This document shows positions 39,505 through 50,677 of a DNA stretch of 64,000 nt, one piece after another (position 1 is the stretch's first letter; each line of letters begins with the position of its first letter). A model generated the notes under the pieces. The model had not been told where the DNA came from and made no database searches. It was given only the letters and a program-made list of their open reading frames with translations. This DNA comes from Stictocephala bisonia (Eukaryota; Arthropoda; Insecta; Hemiptera; Membracidae): positions 1,533,177 to 1,597,176 of the forward strand of contig JAQJVL010000154.1 of NCBI GenBank assembly GCA_035578905.1, given 5' to 3'. Both the position numbers and the translations under genes were made by a program.

Positions 39505-39717
39505 TCTTAGAACTTAGGCTTAAGCGGCCGGTGTCATAACTAGAATCTACTGTTTCCGGTGACAACCGCGTCAAGGTACTATCTACAATATTTACAAGAT
39601 GACCAGAGAAACCACTGAGGATGCCACATCACAGTATGGGCGAAACGTCTGGTCATCTTGTAAATATTGTAGATAGTACCTTGACGCGGTTGTCACCGGA
39701 AACTGTAGATTCTAGTC
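39505..39717 (+). mobile_element. Foldback element with hammerhead-like core, copy 2
   Basis: The left tail (39505-39540, AACTTAGGCTTAAGCGG) matches the right tail of copy 1. The left arm (39541-39606) and right arm (39649-39714) pair almost perfectly, from AGAATCTAC to GATGACCAG. The 42-base centre is the hammerhead-like core. Relative to copy 1 in the same orientation, about 60 bp of the centre are missing, including one of the two core copies. Confidence 0.85.
39611..39653 (+). ncRNA. Hammerhead-ribozyme-like motif, copy 2
   Basis: ACCA (39611-39614), CTGAGGA (39615-39621), stem II GCC-a-CAT / ATG-GGC (39623-39641), GAAAC (39642-39646), GTC (39647-39649), TGGT (39650-39653). Same 43-nt length as copy 1 and the same core bases. 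A bulged A in stem II and a loop change (cacagt for cacaat) are tolerated. The expected cut is after GTC. Confidence 0.5.
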
Positions 39718-39883
39718 ATATGAGCCTTGAATAGTTTTAATACAAAGAAATAAAACTCAAGAATTAAAGAAGCAATGTTAGTTGTTACAAAATATTTAAT
39801 TTAATTGTTGAACTCAGTATTGTGAAAATAATATAAGTATTTCCAAAATATTTACTTTTTAAATTGTATAGGTGAATCGTCCA

Positions 39884-40015
39884 GCGTGGAAGCTCAGTCG
39901 ATAAGGCTTCAGTATGGTGTGGGCATAGTCCAATGTTCGAATCGCCAACTGAGCTAACAGTCGGTACTTGACTCGGTAAATGATGTTCACGCTCGGCCAC
40001 AGACCCATGTGAACT
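39884..40015 (+). mobile_element. tRNA-like SINE family C, copy 2
   Basis: TGGAAGCTCAGTCGATAAGG fits a Pol III A box region, and AATGTTCGAATCGCC about 40 bases later fits a B box. A full cloverleaf was not seen. The block after the B box resembles 27680-27700. Confidence 0.5.
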
Positions 40016-40375
40016 GGTAAGTCTTTCTTTTAAACAAAACGTAACAATAAATAAATAAATTCTAAATCCTCGAAAGAGTTCTTTAAAACCGTTTTATAAA
40101 TGATTTCCAGATGTATAGTTTGCACCTATGTGCTAACATAAAAGTGATTGCATGTTGAATTTGAATGTTTATACATATAGAATATATCAGCAACATTCCT
40201 TTTGTAACTTGTAGTGGCTTCAACTATTGATTATTTACCATATTTTATTTTATAACTCCTATTGTTAATCTGTATTTGATCAAATTTCGATGATAGTCAT
40301 ATCTTTGTGATAAAAATTATAAAAAAACGTAAATTAACATTTTACAGTGATTTCCCCAGCCTAATGAGGCTCGTA

Positions 40376-40812
40376 TTCTATACCCATAAAAGGCAAATAC
40401 CGCTGACTCATTCACTCATTGCTGTAACTAAAAATGTACTAAGCCACGTGGCTGAAATTTTGTAGAGTCATGGGTACTATGTAGTAGATGTGCGATAAGA
40501 AAGGATTTTTAAAAATTCTTAGTAAATCGAAAATGGCAGCTTTTTTAGTGCCAACAATATTAAGTGCAAAAACAGCGTTTCTCTAATTGGACTGTAGCGG
40601 CTAAATGAACAGTTCTACATCAAAACTAACACCATTTTCTGTGTCTGATGATCTACAACTTTTGCCATGTGACTTTTTTGCTCTATCTCACCTCCTTCGT
40701 CCTTAGATAGAGCTCGATTTTCAATTAATTTGTATGTATAAATAAAATTGGTTTATTTATTTCCTGTAAGAGTAGACTTACAGATTTTTTCTAGACTATG
40801 AGACTTTGTTAT
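40376..40812 (+). repeat. Dispersed 430-bp repeat, copy 2
   Basis: Partner of 33443-33861, same orientation, with small insertions (for example GCTAAATGAACAG near 40608). The TATA-like start is CATAAAAGG here. Confidence 0.7.
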
Positions 40813-41694
40813 CTCCATTCAGCGCGCTATTGGATGCAACTTCTGATTTAATTTTCTCTACGAAACCTCTCACAAACACATTCAATAAATATATAAATAA
40901 CTCATAATCACAAACACAAAATAGTTCACCAACTCACTCACTGGACCATTAAATAATCCTAAGTGAAAACATTAATTGTAAAGGATTTTTTGTATAGACT
41001 GGAATACGACCATTATAAACGTTTAAAACCCGATCTTATCTTATTTTTGAGGGTAGGTTGAGGTGATTATTTAAGAACTTCTTGAAATGTTATGCTTATC
41101 AATAGTCTCCTGAAACACCCATTGGAAAAATTTCCCAAACATTCATATAATTCATGATATTTATTCTAAAAAGGCTTTTTCTGCCCCGAGAGAACACTAT
41201 GTTCATAATTACTCAACCAAACTGCTTAGTGACAACAATAACAATTAACATGTGGTAATTTGTCTAGGTGTCAATAAAACAATGTTTATATTAACAGACG
41301 ACGTAAATTTAATAACATTTTTGAAAATGACAAATCCTAATTTATCACAAAGAAGTAAGACTTTACTTTATAGGCAAATTCTTTTAATTCAGAAAGTTGC
41401 TTTTGACTGTTAATAATCCAAAATAAATTATCCAAACCATTTCAAAACAACAAATATTTTAACACAGATTTTATTTATAAAAAAAGCCCCTTTATTCAAG
41501 CACTTTATTTAACGATTGAAGAACCAACTCTTAGATCAGTTTTGGATCAAAATTATCGTCTAACAAACATTTGATACATATTTTATACATCCCAGACACA
41601 ACTCTGCAAAATATATAAATAAAAAAAATTTAATATTAAAATATAATTTAGTTCGTACATTTTTAGAAAATAGTTTGATATTAACCCTACTTAG

Positions 41695-41698
<4 letters not shown>
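40813..41698. other. No gene seen
   Basis: AT-rich sequence without recognised features. Confidence 0.5.
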
Positions 41699-41740
<42 letters not shown>

Positions 41741-41741
41741 T
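41699..41741. repeat. Short (CA)n(TA)n microsatellite
   Basis: About 14 AC units followed by about six AT units. Confidence 0.95.
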
Positions 41742-44045
41742 TAATTTAGTTACATTATTATATCATAAAAGCATTAGATTAAAAATTAAAATATGTGTAA
41801 TTCTAACCTTACAAAACGTTATTCTATATTCGTTTTCAGAACCGAATAACGCTAATATTGAATCACGGATGCCATGTTGATCACGTTCCTCAGATCTCTG
41901 AGTCTAAACGAATTTGTGTCCTGAATGACCAAACCAGATTTAAACCTCAGAGGGATGTTCCGCTCCTGGTTCAATAATGTCATAAGTATATATTCAGTAT
42001 TGGACATATACTATGTTATAGTTTTTGAATATATAACATAATTTATTAGATGGAAAATTAGTGTCAAATTTATAAAATATATTGAAAAAATAATATCTTT
42101 CTGTTTAATATTAGTCAATTAATTAGTACAGCCCAAACTATTTCGAACGCTGAGTTATAGATAAACAAGTAATATTATCAATATATATCTAGGTTGATGT
42201 TTACTTTTATTTTTATAAGTATGTACACTCACGTGTCATCCACTTTAAATTGTTGAAAACCCACTAAATAAAACAAACTCATTAATTGATTTTAAGATAT
42301 TAAAACACATTTTTTATTTAAAACACTTTTTTCGAAGAAAACACTTAATCGAGCTTTACATTTTTATTAAATTTCACTCCCAAAAGATGAAAAATAAACT
42401 CCATGTCAAAAACACTGAACCCTTTCAAATGATAAAAGGGACAAGTTTAATATACTGTTTGATACTTATCTGAATGTGACAGGGTCTACAGCTTCTTTGT
42501 TAATCTTTCATTTCGTTTGTGTTAATCTTATACTTTTTCACTGACATTAAATTTTATACGCTATAAATTCATCATATTATAATAATAATCACGTTTTTAA
42601 TCAATAAGTGTTAATAAATATTTTAATTTGGGCTTAATTTAACAAAAAATATACATATATATATTAACAAAAATCTAATTGTAGCTGCTAAATTATATGT
42701 TTAACCACATATATCTAAAATAAAGAAAATTAATCTCCTGAAAAACTAACTACTTTGAAAATAAATTGAGCTGAAACTTATCATTTTATTTTCTCCAGTA
42801 GTATTCCAATAGTTGATTTGTCCATTTATGTCTGTTAAACGTTATATGTCGTACAACAATTTATTCATGTAAATAATTAATTTTATTTGAATTGTAACTT
42901 TACATTATTTTACAACAAAAATACATCCAACACCTAACTATAATATATCTATTTATTTTTGTATTGATTACATAAAATTGTTGTATTTACTCATTTACCA
43001 TCAAAAGAATTTATTTTTAAATAAGCTAACTAAACCATGATTATTTTACTGCTTGATGATCTTGTCAACTATTTAATTTAGTCTAAATTTTACTTATAGT
43101 AAATTTAAAATTGTCGTTCATTGTGTGGCTACAGAAAATGAACGATAACAAAATAAACTACCGCACTTCGAGGTAAAATACTCTTACAGTACCCATAACA
43201 ATATAAAAACTAAATTTTAACTATAAACTCCTGCTTTGCATTTGAAATTTAACATATTTTTTCAACTTATTGTTTATTGTGAATTTAATTTATTGGGGGA
43301 GGTCATTGTATTGAGTAATACAATAAATACAATCTTTTCAGCAAATGTTTCTTGCAAATTTTCTGTCGACTCTATAAATACACGTAGAATGAGTAATCTC
43401 AAATTAGAACTATAGATCACTATTCATACACGTTTTATAATACCTTCTGTAATAATCATGCCCTTTTTTAAATGCAGCTTTTAAGCTGAAAATATTTATT
43501 GCTTTTTATTCTAAATTTAGTTTTATTATACAAGTAAAAGTCATGTCACAATGTATTTTTACATACTTCTAACTTATTACATACCTACTATGTATTCTAT
43601 CATCTAACTTACAAAATACACGCAACAAGACAAAACTAAAATCAAAATCCCTGAAATTCAAGTACAACTGTATACAAAAATAATGGCAAATTATTTAAAA
43701 TATGAAATGTACGCTGCACCTGTCTCCAGAGTAAGGAAACTTTCAGCTAAGGAAACCTTGAGGCTTGTCCGACCTTCACTAGAAACACCACTGACGACTC
43801 GTAAGGGAAGATCAGAAAATACCCCGGGCTGGAAGTAGGTTTAACGTACATTTAGAATTAAATGTTTATTTTGCAATTTATTTTGTTAATGTCCTTCTCG
43901 AATTTCAGGATTTATTATTTAAATTTAGTTTTTGTTATGTTACAATTATGTAATAGGTTGAAAGTGTGTCGAAAGTAATTGTAGCACAGACTGTTCTTCA
44001 GGCAGTTCATAATTTTCTTTGTATAGTACGTGTAGATTAAATGAA
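41742..44045. other. No gene seen
   Basis: AT-rich with a GC-richer patch at 43700-43840 that has no long open frame. Confidence 0.5.
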
Positions 44046-44048
44046 GCC

Positions 44049-44094
44049 AACTTGAAAACGAGAGGATTATCATTCCTCTCGAAACGTCATTTAG
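44049..44094 (+). ncRNA. Decayed hammerhead-like motif
   Basis: A perfect hairpin GAGAGG / CCTCTC (44060-44080) is followed at once by GAAACGTC, as in the foldback cores. It is preceded by CTTGAAAAC where CTGANGA is expected, so the left core strand is broken. It may be a relic of another Penelope-like or foldback end. Confidence 0.25.
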
Positions 44095-45692
44095 TTAAAA
44101 AATAACTGACTTGTTGGTAAAGGCGAAATGAATTTAGATTAAAAATATCTCAAACGAAATAACAAATATATATCTTGTTTGAAACAAAGCAAGTACAACA
44201 TAAACTATACTCAGTCGTAAAAAAAAACAAACGTTTAGACAATTTTAATTGAGTTTAACAAAACGTAGGTGATTCGTTCAGTTAATAAAGGTCGAGTTGT
44301 AATGGAAAGACATTTTCGTTGATGCCAAGAATGAGTAATATGATTACGGACTAGAATAAGGCTTGACAATAGAGAAATGAGCTTTATAGCCAAATATGAT
44401 ATGGTGTTAACCTTAGAGCTAACTCTTTTATAGAATAATGACTTAACGTTTAACAAAGCTGGTCAGGTTAAATAACTCTATCTATGATGGATGATTTACT
44501 CGTATACCTATCGTTATGCAAGAAGTCATCAGCATATTTTAGGCATACGTGTTTGCCTCCTGTTGTAGCATCTTGAACATTCAAATAATATCTTTACGCA
44601 TATCTGAGGGGCCATAGTATATATATACTGCAAGATGATAGCTACGAGAATTGTATAACTGTTTTTCTAGGACAGTTCATTCAATTGCCATAAACAACAG
44701 ACAACTTGGTTGAGTTTTGACAGTTCTGGCGTAAGGCAAGGAGTAAGAGACACATAAACAAGGTACTTTGAAACTTTGGACAGCTAAAATAAAGTATCCT
44801 TATATGTCTTGATAAACTGCTGCCATCGATAGTCTCTGCTCATAATATAATTATTTATACAGGAGAATAAATAAAATTCACGTTTATCACTTATCAGTTA
44901 TTATACTTGAATAACTGTAATTTGTTTACAACAAATTACCAATATTTTTATTTATTTATTAATTTTTTAACTGATATTTACATTATGACTTTTGGAGAAG
45001 TTTAGATTTCTATATAAAAAAAAATGTTCATAAATTATAAAAATATATCAAATATGCAGAATTCTGTTTAGTTTTATAAAATAATTTCAGTCCTTTGATA
45101 AATGTCCTGTAGCATAAAACTTTGTGTAAATATTGAGGAAATGTCTTACAGAAACGGAAATGTACTATAACTATCACATAATTACCAACAATTTCCGTAA
45201 CTTTTTTTGCCGAATTCTTAGTAAATAGTTTTTAATCGAATTATTCTTTAATATCATTATTCTAATGAGCATAATTACGTGAAAAACTCACACCAACTCA
45301 GTAACTTGTATTCCATTTTTTCAAATGTATAAAACTCCAATTAAAGTAAATGAATTGTGGGTGTCTATTTACGGGCAAAGTATTACTAGTGGACACTGTT
45401 ACAGAATTATTGTCTAATTTTTTATTGGTCTTACCTTTGTTACTCAATATCCATAATATATAATTTTTGTCTTTACTCGAATAAGAGTATTTAAAATTAA
45501 TTGTTTTAAATATATCAATGTAAAATGCACAATCGATGCTTTTTTTAGATGTAGATACTTTCAGAAACGTACTCGTTGGAAAACAAAAACGACAACAAAA
45601 TCTTTCACTATTAAACTTATTTTCTAACGAATATTCGTTGTACTGTGACTTTAATAGTAATAATTTGTAGAGTTAACAATGATAGGGAGGAT
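44095..45692. other. No gene seen
   Basis: AT-rich. The minus frame 44235-44456 is featureless. Confidence 0.45.
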
Positions 45693-45830
45693 CCGCAAGA
45701 TAACGGAGTCAAGCAACATCGAGCGTGGCTGTCCCTTGGATGAGTGACCGTCTGAGCGATCCCGTCCTTGCACGTAGCCCGCCTGCTCGGTCATTGATGG
45801 TGGTTCGGAAGTCATCGTCACTTCTGATCA
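45693..45830 (+). mobile_element. 5S-rRNA-like SINE, copy 3
   Basis: Plus-strand copy with the clearest 5S-like block (45708-45750): GTCAAGCAACATCGAGCGTG, then CCTTGGATGAGTGACCG. The downstream part (CCTTGCACGTAGCCCGCCTG) is shared with copies 1 and 2. Confidence 0.65.
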
Positions 45831-46293
45831 ATCCTGAACGTCTGTAAAATTATTCTCTAATTGTATGAGGTGTTCCACAGTCATCTTAAACATTCGAACA
45901 CAACAGAAAATATTTAAATCCAGTAAGTTGGAATATTAAAACTTTCTATGTTGTTTATGGTAAATATTATAAAATACCATTAAATTTTAATGTAAAATAT
46001 AATATATTATACTCTCCTTAAACACGAACAATATAATTTCTTCAAGTTAAAATATTTCGTATATTTTAATATGACAGTTGAATGAGATTTTTGTAGGTAT
46101 ATCACACTTTAGTAATGAAAACGTATATAATATAATGTAAATTTGTTTATTTATTTAATTCTTATTTATACATTTACTTATAATTTATGTAGTAAAAACA
46201 GGCAATAACCCAATTAATTACATTATTTGTGCAATTAGGTTATCATTGAAATGTCTTATATTTTCTATTTCAAATATGGAACATTTATTTATA
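45831..46293. other. No gene seen
   Basis: AT-rich sequence without recognised features. Confidence 0.5.
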
Positions 46294-46513
46294 AGACGCC
46301 GATCGCCAAGGTATGGTCAAATATGGATTTAGAATGAGTGTTGAGTAGTGTAGATGAGCGAATGTAGTCATTGTTACAAACTAAATCCGACTATTCCTAA
46401 GAGAGTGTGATTAACTAATAAACCTAATGACAAATGAACAGCCGGTGGTTATCAGCTGATCCCTCTGAAAATGTAATATTACTATGATTGGGATCGAACT
46501 GAGAACTATTAGT
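46294..46513 (-). mobile_element. tRNA-derived SINE family A, copy 2
   Basis: Collinear with 23191-23449. The B box (GTTCTCAGTTCGATCCC, minus strand, about 46509-46492) is intact. The A box region further out is no longer recognisable. The shared end AGACGCCGATCGCC is at 46294. Confidence 0.75.
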
Positions 46514-47365
46514 TTAAGGTCCTAAAGTTGTCTTTGTCATGTGTACCACCGTAAAAAACCAATAGAATGTAAAACTAAACAGTTACACTAAAAACTCTGA
46601 AATCTTAACTCTTGATGTAATAAATTAGATACTTAATTAAATAAATATATGACCTAGCATGTTTAGTAACATTATTATATATTAAAAGTATGGTTACTAA
46701 TACAATTATAAAAAAAGAAAGACTTCTACGAGAGGTGTACAAACTTGAGCTAACTTTCATGCATACTTAAAATTATTACATGTACCAATTTAATTTCCCA
46801 AGTAGGCGTACTTTGATACTCCATTATTTACTCTGTAGGTTTAGGAGCAAAACTTTTAACATAATTTTCTATTACGTAATGTGTCATGTGATTATGAAGT
46901 GCACTTTTTGGGACAAGGAAACCTTACGTCATTAATTACTGATCAAACCTGTTTTAACTTTCACTAGATCGTTACAGTAAACAAGTTAGTCACTATCTAC
47001 GTACATTGATAATCAGCTAAAAATACATTAAATAAAAATATATTTATGTAAGGAAGGAAATAACCTATTTTCGAGTTATCTATTTTTAGAATAATATACA
47101 CAAAAAATATCCTTTTAGTATAATAATTTGTTTTTAATCAAGTTTTAATGCAGATGAAGTTAACTTAATTGTTGATTACTATGTAGTCGTAAATGATAGA
47201 GCTGTTTATGGTGATTCTTTAACTCTATTTTAACCATAATTATCATAACTTTAGTACAATACAAAAAATCTAAATTAGTCATAGTATAATTATTTAGGAC
47301 CAATATATTTGTTAATAACCAATTGTTTTCTAGTGGTATAAAACTTCCACATCCTTTAATTTATA
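46514..47365. other. No gene seen
   Basis: AT-rich sequence without recognised features. Confidence 0.5.
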
Positions 47366-48507
47366 TAGGGTAAAGGCAGGTATTATTGGCACACACTAGT
47401 TATTAAAACCCTCTTTAAAATTATTGCTATGAATAAACAAATTCATCTGAAATCCCCAAAACTTGACTTAGTACTCAATAGTCTATGTCTTATTACTTGC
47501 AGTCTGTTTCAGTGCAGTAAAAACTTATGTGTTGGTTTTACAAAGTTATAAGAAACACTTGTCATATTAGAAGAAATTTAGCTTCATTTCTTAGCAAAAT
47601 CATAAGTGAATTGAACTATTGCACTTCAGTATAATCATCCTCTGTAAATACTTTTTCACTACACTACTATGAGTTCAGCTGTTTTCGTTATGTGTTTACA
47701 ACCTGCGAAACATCATATTTTCAACAGCTGTCTATTGTTTACTACCGAAAGTAACATTGTTTACAACCGAAAAATTTTCACAGTCAACAACACCTGTTTT
47801 TATTCCGTAGTGTAGTGAAAAGTATCGTTCAAAACTCGAGTGAAAGTGTTTTGTATGTTCTCGACCATTTGAAGTGCTCAACAAATCTCGCACTTCAAAC
47901 ATATGGTCTCAAACATGCAAAACCCCACTTTCTACTGTTGTTATGAAATATACTATTGTATTGGGGATGTTATTTATGGATTCATTAAGTATTATTGTTC
48001 ACATAACCTTAAATATTTTGTGTCTTTATCTACAAATTACGAGTTAAAGGGGGGTGCAACAACATATTTTGATTTGTGTTTATTTTCAGTTATTGGCACC
48101 TAACTGGCAGTGCCAATAACTAGTATTATAGGCATGCTAATAACTGGATCTTTTGGTGTAATTCTAGTTAGCACCGCCAATTACTGGTATTATTGGCATG
48201 CCAAGTAGGGTGAAGGCAGGTATTATTGGCACACACACACAAGGTATTATTGGCACTATTTTTTTTAAGTTTTCCATTTAGTAAGCCTTTTATTTGCACA
48301 GGCAGATAGCCTATGTACTATTAGTGATAATTAACGGCTCAAATATTGCAACAATGGGTGCCAATAACTACTGACATAAGCTATTTTTACTTCCAATCAA
48401 TAAAAAAATATATGATATCAGATGTTGAAGTTTTTTATTTTTGAAGTGTTGACGAAATTGAATGGCTTTGCATCCCTTAAAGTGTTAATAACTGGCGATT
48501 TACACTA
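47366..48507. mobile_element. TIR element(s) with TATTATTGGCAC ends
   Basis: TA-GGGTAAAGGCAGGTATTATTGGCAC at 47366 and a near copy at 48206 (TA-GGGTGAAGGCAGGT) are inverted relative to CTGGCGATTTACAC-TA ending at 48507. These are imperfect terminal inverted repeats flanked by TA. The span may be one 1.1-kb element or a nested 300-bp MITE (48206-48507). Many GCCAATAAC / GTTATTGGC motifs lie between 48085 and 48370. No transposase frame was seen. Confidence 0.45.
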
Positions 48508-48597
48508 TCTCAAAGATTATCTATTAACCTGAAGTAAACAAATATATGTATAAACAATCAATTTCTTTTACTTGACCTAAATTGTTCTTTCAATGCC

Positions 48598-48660
48598 ACA
48601 GTACGTTTATGGTTAGGTGGGTGGATCAATGTCACAGTACGTGTAGGGTGGTTATGCGGG
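48598..48660 (-). repeat. Inverted fragment of the 36-bp minisatellite
   Basis: CAGTACGTTTATGGTTAGGTGGG followed by CAGTACGTGTAGGGTGG, about 1.7 units, opposite in orientation to the array at 48783. Confidence 0.6.
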
Positions 48661-48782
48661 TCAATTAAACAAGTTAGACATTCTGTTAAACAAGTTAGAA
48701 TACGTAGGAATTAGAGGTATTGTTTTTAGTTGGTTTAAAACTTTCATTATGAATAGAAAGCAACAAGTAAAGTTTCAAAATT

Positions 48783-49007
48783 ACCCACCCGCCCACCCAT
48801 ACACGTACAATGGTAATAACCCACCCGCCCACCCATACACGTACAATGGTACTAACCAACCCACCCACCCATACACGTACAATGGTACTAGCCCACCCGC
48901 CCACCCATACACGTACAATGGTACTAACCCACCCGCCCACCCATACACGTACAATGGTACTAACCCACTTGCCCACCAATACACGTACAATGGTACTAAC
49001 CATTTGT
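48783..49007 (+). repeat. 36-bp minisatellite, about 6 copies
   Basis: Unit ACCCACCCGCCCACCCATAC plus ACGTACAATGGTACTA. Because 36 is a multiple of three, every frame is open and gives artificial repeat proteins on both strands; these are not genes. Confidence 0.96.
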
Positions 49008-49413
49008 AATCTTAGTTTGAACACCCTTGTAGCGTTGAATTGTTGATGTTATTATTTTTATCATATTATGAATATAAAGAAGAAAATGTACCTATTATTT
49101 TTCATATTTTACTAGTTTTACATTTTGTTTGTTTTAGTTGGTTATACTATATTTATATTGTGAGTATATTTAATTTTAACCATATCACTGCAGTGTGACA
49201 CAAAAGTAAGTCATACTATGAAGGACTAGACTCAAATATTCATTTATTTATTAAATAGTTTTAATTTTTTTAGCCAACCACATTTACTGGGCAGAGTGGT
49301 TAGCTATATTCAGAATTTTCTATTTGTTCTAAATATTGTAAATTACGAGAAGAATAAATTTCATTATTTTATTTTCGAAAAACTATGAATAAGTTTTACA
49401 AATATATAAAAGA
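49008..49413. other. No gene seen
   Basis: AT-rich sequence without recognised features. Confidence 0.5.
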
Positions 49414-49516
49414 GATCAGCTAATAACCGAATGATGTTCTTCTGTCATTGGGATATTAATAAATGACAATTTCTAAGGAATAGTCGACCTTAGTTTGTAA
49501 CAATAAAACACACACA

Positions 49517-49608
<92 letters not shown>

Positions 49609-49640
49609 ACACTCATTCGAAATTCATAATTTGGCGAATT
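49414..49640 (+). mobile_element. SINE family A, copy 3, with internal CA expansion
   Basis: Starts inside the body (GATCAGCTAATAACC), continues TTCTAAGGAATAGTCGACC and TTAGTTTGTAACAA, is then interrupted by about 100 bp of CA, and resumes CACACTCATTCGAAATTCATA. The tRNA-like head is absent. Confidence 0.7.
49506..49610. repeat. (CA)n microsatellite within the SINE
   Basis: Lies where other copies have a short mixed stretch (CATCTACACGCATCACACTC on the same strand), which is a plausible seed for the repeat. Confidence 0.95.
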
Positions 49641-50305
49641 TCGTCTTGTGAGTGCGTGAATTAATAATTTAACACTGTAACTATTACTTTCCTAAAGCAT
49701 AGTAAATATTACTTTTCTTTGAGAAAAAAAACACATTTATTAATGATATCAACATTTGATACTTAAGCTTGTATTGAATAATTTAAAAGAAACTAATTTG
49801 GTATTATTAATCTAAATTTCTCTGATTGTGTAACAAATCGTGGCTTACATTGATTTTTACCGCCAATTTATTAATATTATAATTAGATTAATATGTTTAA
49901 CTCCCATTTTACAACAGTTTTGTACTAATACTCAGACTAACCCAAAGCTATAAACACAAGCTCTGGGTTTATTACTACTCACATGCCTGTTCCCTGGGGA
50001 ACCCTACCTCTATAAAATCTCCCCTCTTACAACACGCTGTATTAATAGCAACTCTTGTACTTTTTGGGCAAGCAGTAATATTGCAGTGAAGAATTTAAAC
50101 TTTTCTTAATTCTGTAGAGGGATGTTTTAAATTACTGTATAAGTCCACATATTAATTCTGCAACGTATCAATGAGTTTATCTAGGTTCATCGAATGTACC
50201 CAGATTTCTACGTGACCAGATTTTTTATATATTATACTATCTCATGACCCTCTAGATTACCAAACGGTCTATTAAGTGTACAATATTATTATTATTAAAT
50301 TATAA
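49641..50305. other. No gene seen
   Basis: AT-rich sequence without recognised features. Confidence 0.5.
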
Positions 50306-50677
50306 AACACCGATCGTACAGATATGGGTGAATACGAGGGGTGAATGAGTGTTGAGGGTAGATGAATGATTGTAGTAGATGAATGATTTTTACTATGTGA
50401 CTTCGACTTAGCTCAGAAAGGACTGTTTGTTAATAGCCAGGGCAACTATGGGACTTGCAGCATTACGTAGAATACGAACCATTGGTCTGGTTTTCAGCTA
50501 ACTGACAAGTCTGACACTCAGTTATCTTCCCTACACAACAAATGAACCTTTACTGCCATCCAACATGAACACTCCAGATGATCTAGTAGTATCTACGTCG
50601 ATGGCAACCACTGAGTGGTCACCGTGTCGGTACTAAAGGACCGAGCATGGAACCTATACCCTACAATTTCTCAAACA
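50306..50677 (-). mobile_element. SINE-like family B, copy 50 kb
   Basis: Collinear with 28286-28701: ACACCGATCGTACAGATATGG, GTCTGGTTTTCAGCTAACTGACAAG, CATCCAACATGAACACTCC, GTGTCGGTACTAAAGGACC. Its terminal CCAGCTAC block is missing. Confidence 0.7.

Noticed and set aside
39884..39960. Functional tRNA gene
   Set aside because: A and B boxes are present but no cloverleaf with paired acceptor ends was seen, and a diverged relative exists at 27620.
48695..49046. Repeat proteins on both strands
   Set aside because: The 36-bp unit is divisible by three, so all frames stay open automatically.
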